Positions 62,692 to 64,000 of a stretch of DNA of 64,000 bases are shown here, piece after piece. Source of the stretch: Pontibacter rufus (GTDB lineage: Bacteria; Bacteroidota; Bacteroidia; Cytophagales; Hymenobacteraceae). The translations under genes were made by a program, and so were the position numbers. The notes beneath the pieces were generated by a model. It did no database searches and was not told where the DNA came from. It worked only from the letters and a program-made list of their open reading frames with translations. The stretch covers positions 246,936 to 310,935 of the forward strand of contig NZ_JADQDR010000007.1 in assembly GCF_015694705.1 (NCBI RefSeq), written 5' to 3'. Numbering within the stretch: the first letter of the stretch is position 1; each line of letters opens with the position of its first letter.

Positions 62692-63165
62692 TTATTCTGG
62701 TTCATTTGCAAGAACCCACGGCAGATAGCAATCAAACTCAATTTGAACAAGCCCTTCTTTGTCTTTGAATGGTGTCAATGCGTCACCATGACAAAAACCA
62801 ATATAAAATTTGTCCGTGATTTTTCTTAAATCAGTTGTATACCCACCATTTGGTAACGCTATAGAGCAATCCACTCCTTTGAAGTCGCCTTTGAAATGAA
62901 ACCAACCGTTGTAATAATGGAGTCCGCTTTCAAGTTTGGCGAATTCGCTAATGTCAACTTCTTTCTTGTAGTCAACTCCGAGTTTGCCTAACAAATCTTT
63001 TATTTCATCGGGGAAGACAGCTTCTCGTTGCTCAATAAAGTTTCTGCAGTACGCACAACCGCAGCTTTCAGCGCCTGATTGTTCCACTTCCAGATAAGTC
63101 TGCTCTGTCAATTCTTTGTCAGAAAAGAGTTCCCAATCTAGATATGTAACTCGGGTTTCTTTCAT
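62692..63165 (-). CDS. Cassette 1: hypothetical protein with CxCxxC motif
   Basis: A 157-residue soluble protein. The motif ESCGCAYCRNFIEQR near residue 35 may bind metal. Later blocks include LGVDYKKEVDISEF and YIGFCHGDALTPF. The family is widespread in accessory genomes but has no known role to my knowledge. As the first cassette after site D it is probably the most recently inserted. Ends GTTGGCATT and AATGCCAAC are exact over 9 bases. Confidence 0.7.
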   Translation of the reverse strand: MKETRVTYLDWELFSDKELTEQTYLEVEQSGAESCGCAYCRNFIEQREAVFPDEIKDLLGKLGVDYKKEVDISEFAKLESGLHYYNGWFHFKGDFKGVDCSIALPNGGYTTDLRKITDKFYIGFCHGDALTPFKDKEGLVQIEFDCYLPWVLANEPE

Positions 63166-63175
63166 TGTTTAAATT

Positions 63176-63227
63176 AATGCCAACTATTAGCTAGCAGGAG
63201 TTTATTCCTACTATCTGCACTATGTAT
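63176..63227 (-). other. attI-like site D beside the recombinase
   Basis: On the minus strand ATACATAGTGCAG (63215-63227) is followed by the inverted repeat TAGTAGGA / TCCTGCTA and then the junction G|TTGGCATT of cassette 1, 37 bp from GTGCAG. The build matches site B at 30781-30830. It lies about 95 bp beyond the recombinase stop. Confidence 0.75.
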
Positions 63228-63322
63228 GGTGTTATTTATACCTGTTTTACTGTCACTTTTAGCGCCGGGATGAAGGGACACGGCAGCTTTACAGTATTTC
63301 ATATAGCTAATATACTTCATTT

Positions 63323-64000
63323 CTACAGATTATCAAGCGGACTTACAATTTTATCCAGGGCATAAGTGGTTACATGGGTATAGATTTCCGTGGTCTTGCT
63401 GCTTCTGTGCCCCAGCAGCGACTGAATGTAGCGCAAATCGGTGCCCTGCTCCAGCAAATGCGTGGCAAATGAATGCCTGAGCGTGTGCGGCGTGGCTTTT
63501 GTCTTTACCCCTGCTTTTTCTTTACAGGCATGAAAGACACTCCGCAGGCTGTCTGACGTGTACTGCCCGCCATATTGCCCTTCAAAAAGCCACTGCTTTG
63601 GCTTGTATTCTTTATAATAGGCTCTCAGATTTTCCAGCAGCCGTTGTGAGAGCAGCGTGGTGCGATCCTTTTTGCCTTTGCCCCCGCGTATCAGCAACAT
63701 GTTTCTCGCAGACTGCACGTCCGTAATACTCAGGTTTATCACTTCTCCTATTCGCAGCCCACCGGCATACAACAACTGCAGCATGCAGCGGTGCTTCAGG
63801 TTGTCTGTGGCTGCCAGTATCCGGGCTACCTCCTGCTTGCTGAGCACCAGCGGCAGCCGCTCAGGCTTCTCTGGCCGCTCTACGTTGTTTAGGCGCACCT
63901 CATGCCGCCCCAGCACCCGCTGGTAGTAAAACTTTACGGCATTGATGCTCTGGTTTACAAAAGAGCAGGAACAGGCACCTGCCTGCACCATGTTTCGATG
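63323..64000 (-). CDS. Integron-type tyrosine recombinase, N-terminus off the edge
   Basis: A site-specific recombinase whose frame stays open to the right edge. The visible start of the core-binding domain is NQSINAVKFYYQRVLGRHEV. Catalytic residues are all present: Arg in GGLRIGEVINL, Lys in RGGKGKKDRT, HTLRHS, His in LLGHRSSKTTE and Tyr in EIYTHV. The C-terminal SPLDNL resembles the SPLDxL ending of integron integrases, but the extra helix those enzymes carry before HxxR appears absent: the segment FEGQYGGQYTSDSLRSVFHA is as short as in XerC/D. It lies on the same strand as the cassettes. Confidence 0.86.
   Translation of the reverse strand, partial: HRNMVQAGACSCSFVNQSINAVKFYYQRVLGRHEVRLNNVERPEKPERLPLVLSKQEVARILAATDNLKHRCMLQLLYAGGLRIGEVINLSITDVQSARNMLLIRGGKGKKDRTTLLSQRLLENLRAYYKEYKPKQWLFEGQYGGQYTSDSLRSVFHACKEKAGVKTKATPHTLRHSFATHLLEQGTDLRYIQSLLGHRSSKTTEIYTHVTTYALDKIVSPLDNL

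Larger units (their letters stand above)
54894..63227 (-). mobile_element. Integron-like array of 14 gene cassettes
   Basis: Sixteen short genes, all on the minus strand, separated by 14 imperfect palindromes of 54-73 bp. The two ends of each cassette are reverse complements: exact over 8-9 bases in cassettes 1-8 (numbered from site D), near-exact in 9, 11 and 12, decayed in 10, 13 and 14. The end sequence changes from cassette to cassette, as expected when each palindrome joins the right half of one circular cassette to the left half of another. The array begins at attI-like site D beside a tyrosine recombinase. The AT-rich cargo differs from flanking genes. Confidence 0.85.

Noticed and set aside
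54894..63227. CRISPR array
   Set aside because: Palindromes recur along the region, but the intervals are 300-700 bp genes of different length, the repeats are not identical, and no cas gene is seen.
1..64000. TATACTT as a promoter element
   Set aside because: Copies are common inside coding sequences in both orientations and do not show the TAnnTTTG spacing of Bacteroidota -7 boxes.

Overview
The window looks like a Cytophagales (Bacteroidota) chromosome, most likely Hymenobacteraceae and perhaps Pontibacter or a close relative. The support is the parA-parB-DUF5683-dapB-lepB cluster, two DUF5117/DUF4953-type zinc proteases, TonB-dependent receptor logic, TAnnTTTG-like promoter boxes ahead of pyrG, dinB and the UPF0173 gene, and a metal-type KdsA. 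The host-like DNA is also saturated with the 7-mer TATACTT/AAGTATA: I counted 15 copies in the first 7.3 kb, where about one is expected.

Layout, left part (0-26 kb). A sugar-oxidation cluster (lipoprotein, TIM-barrel isomerase, two Gfo/Idh oxidoreductases, one Tat-exported) is followed by a zinc protease, a beta-helix lipoprotein, a CocE-type hydrolase, rluF, a pirin, and a siderophore receptor plus PepSY membrane protein preceded by two Fur-like boxes. Next come dinB with a disrupted start, a 323-bp MITE-like element, a second zinc protease, and pyrG-yidC.

Middle (26-54.6 kb). Two lipoprotein genes, then accessory DNA at 27.3-33.2 kb. After that: a KAS III enzyme, two DUF2382 stress proteins, purU, a GH36 alpha-galactosidase, a UPF0173 hydrolase, parA-parB-DUF5683-dapB-lepB, another accessory gene at 45.2-46.2 kb, ung/apaG, two methyltransferases, kdsA, a coiled-coil membrane protein, a decayed gene, tRNA-Cys and a GH43 lipoprotein.

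Right part (54.9-64 kb). This is a compact array of 14 AT-rich gene cassettes, all on the minus strand, separated by 54-73 bp imperfect palindromes. It ends at a tyrosine recombinase gene that runs off the right edge. In most cassettes the first and last 8-9 bases are exact reverse complements (GTT... and ...AAC), and these ends differ from cassette to cassette. This is the structural signature of integron cassettes with attC sites. The recombinase has the R-K-HxxR-H-Y residues but appears to lack the integron-integrase-specific insertion, and it points the same way as the cassettes.

The accessory genes at 27.3-28.8, 30.8-33.2 and 45.2-46.2 kb have the same cassette ends on the plus strand. 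Each group starts at a short site sharing ATAGTGCAG and lying 36-38 bp before the first cassette junction, like the site next to the recombinase. I read these as four attI-like sites (A-D) scattered on one chromosome, one of them (B) a partial duplication of A. Cassette cargo is mostly small lipoproteins, small membrane proteins and unknown soluble proteins, plus one HigB-HigA-type toxin-antitoxin pair.
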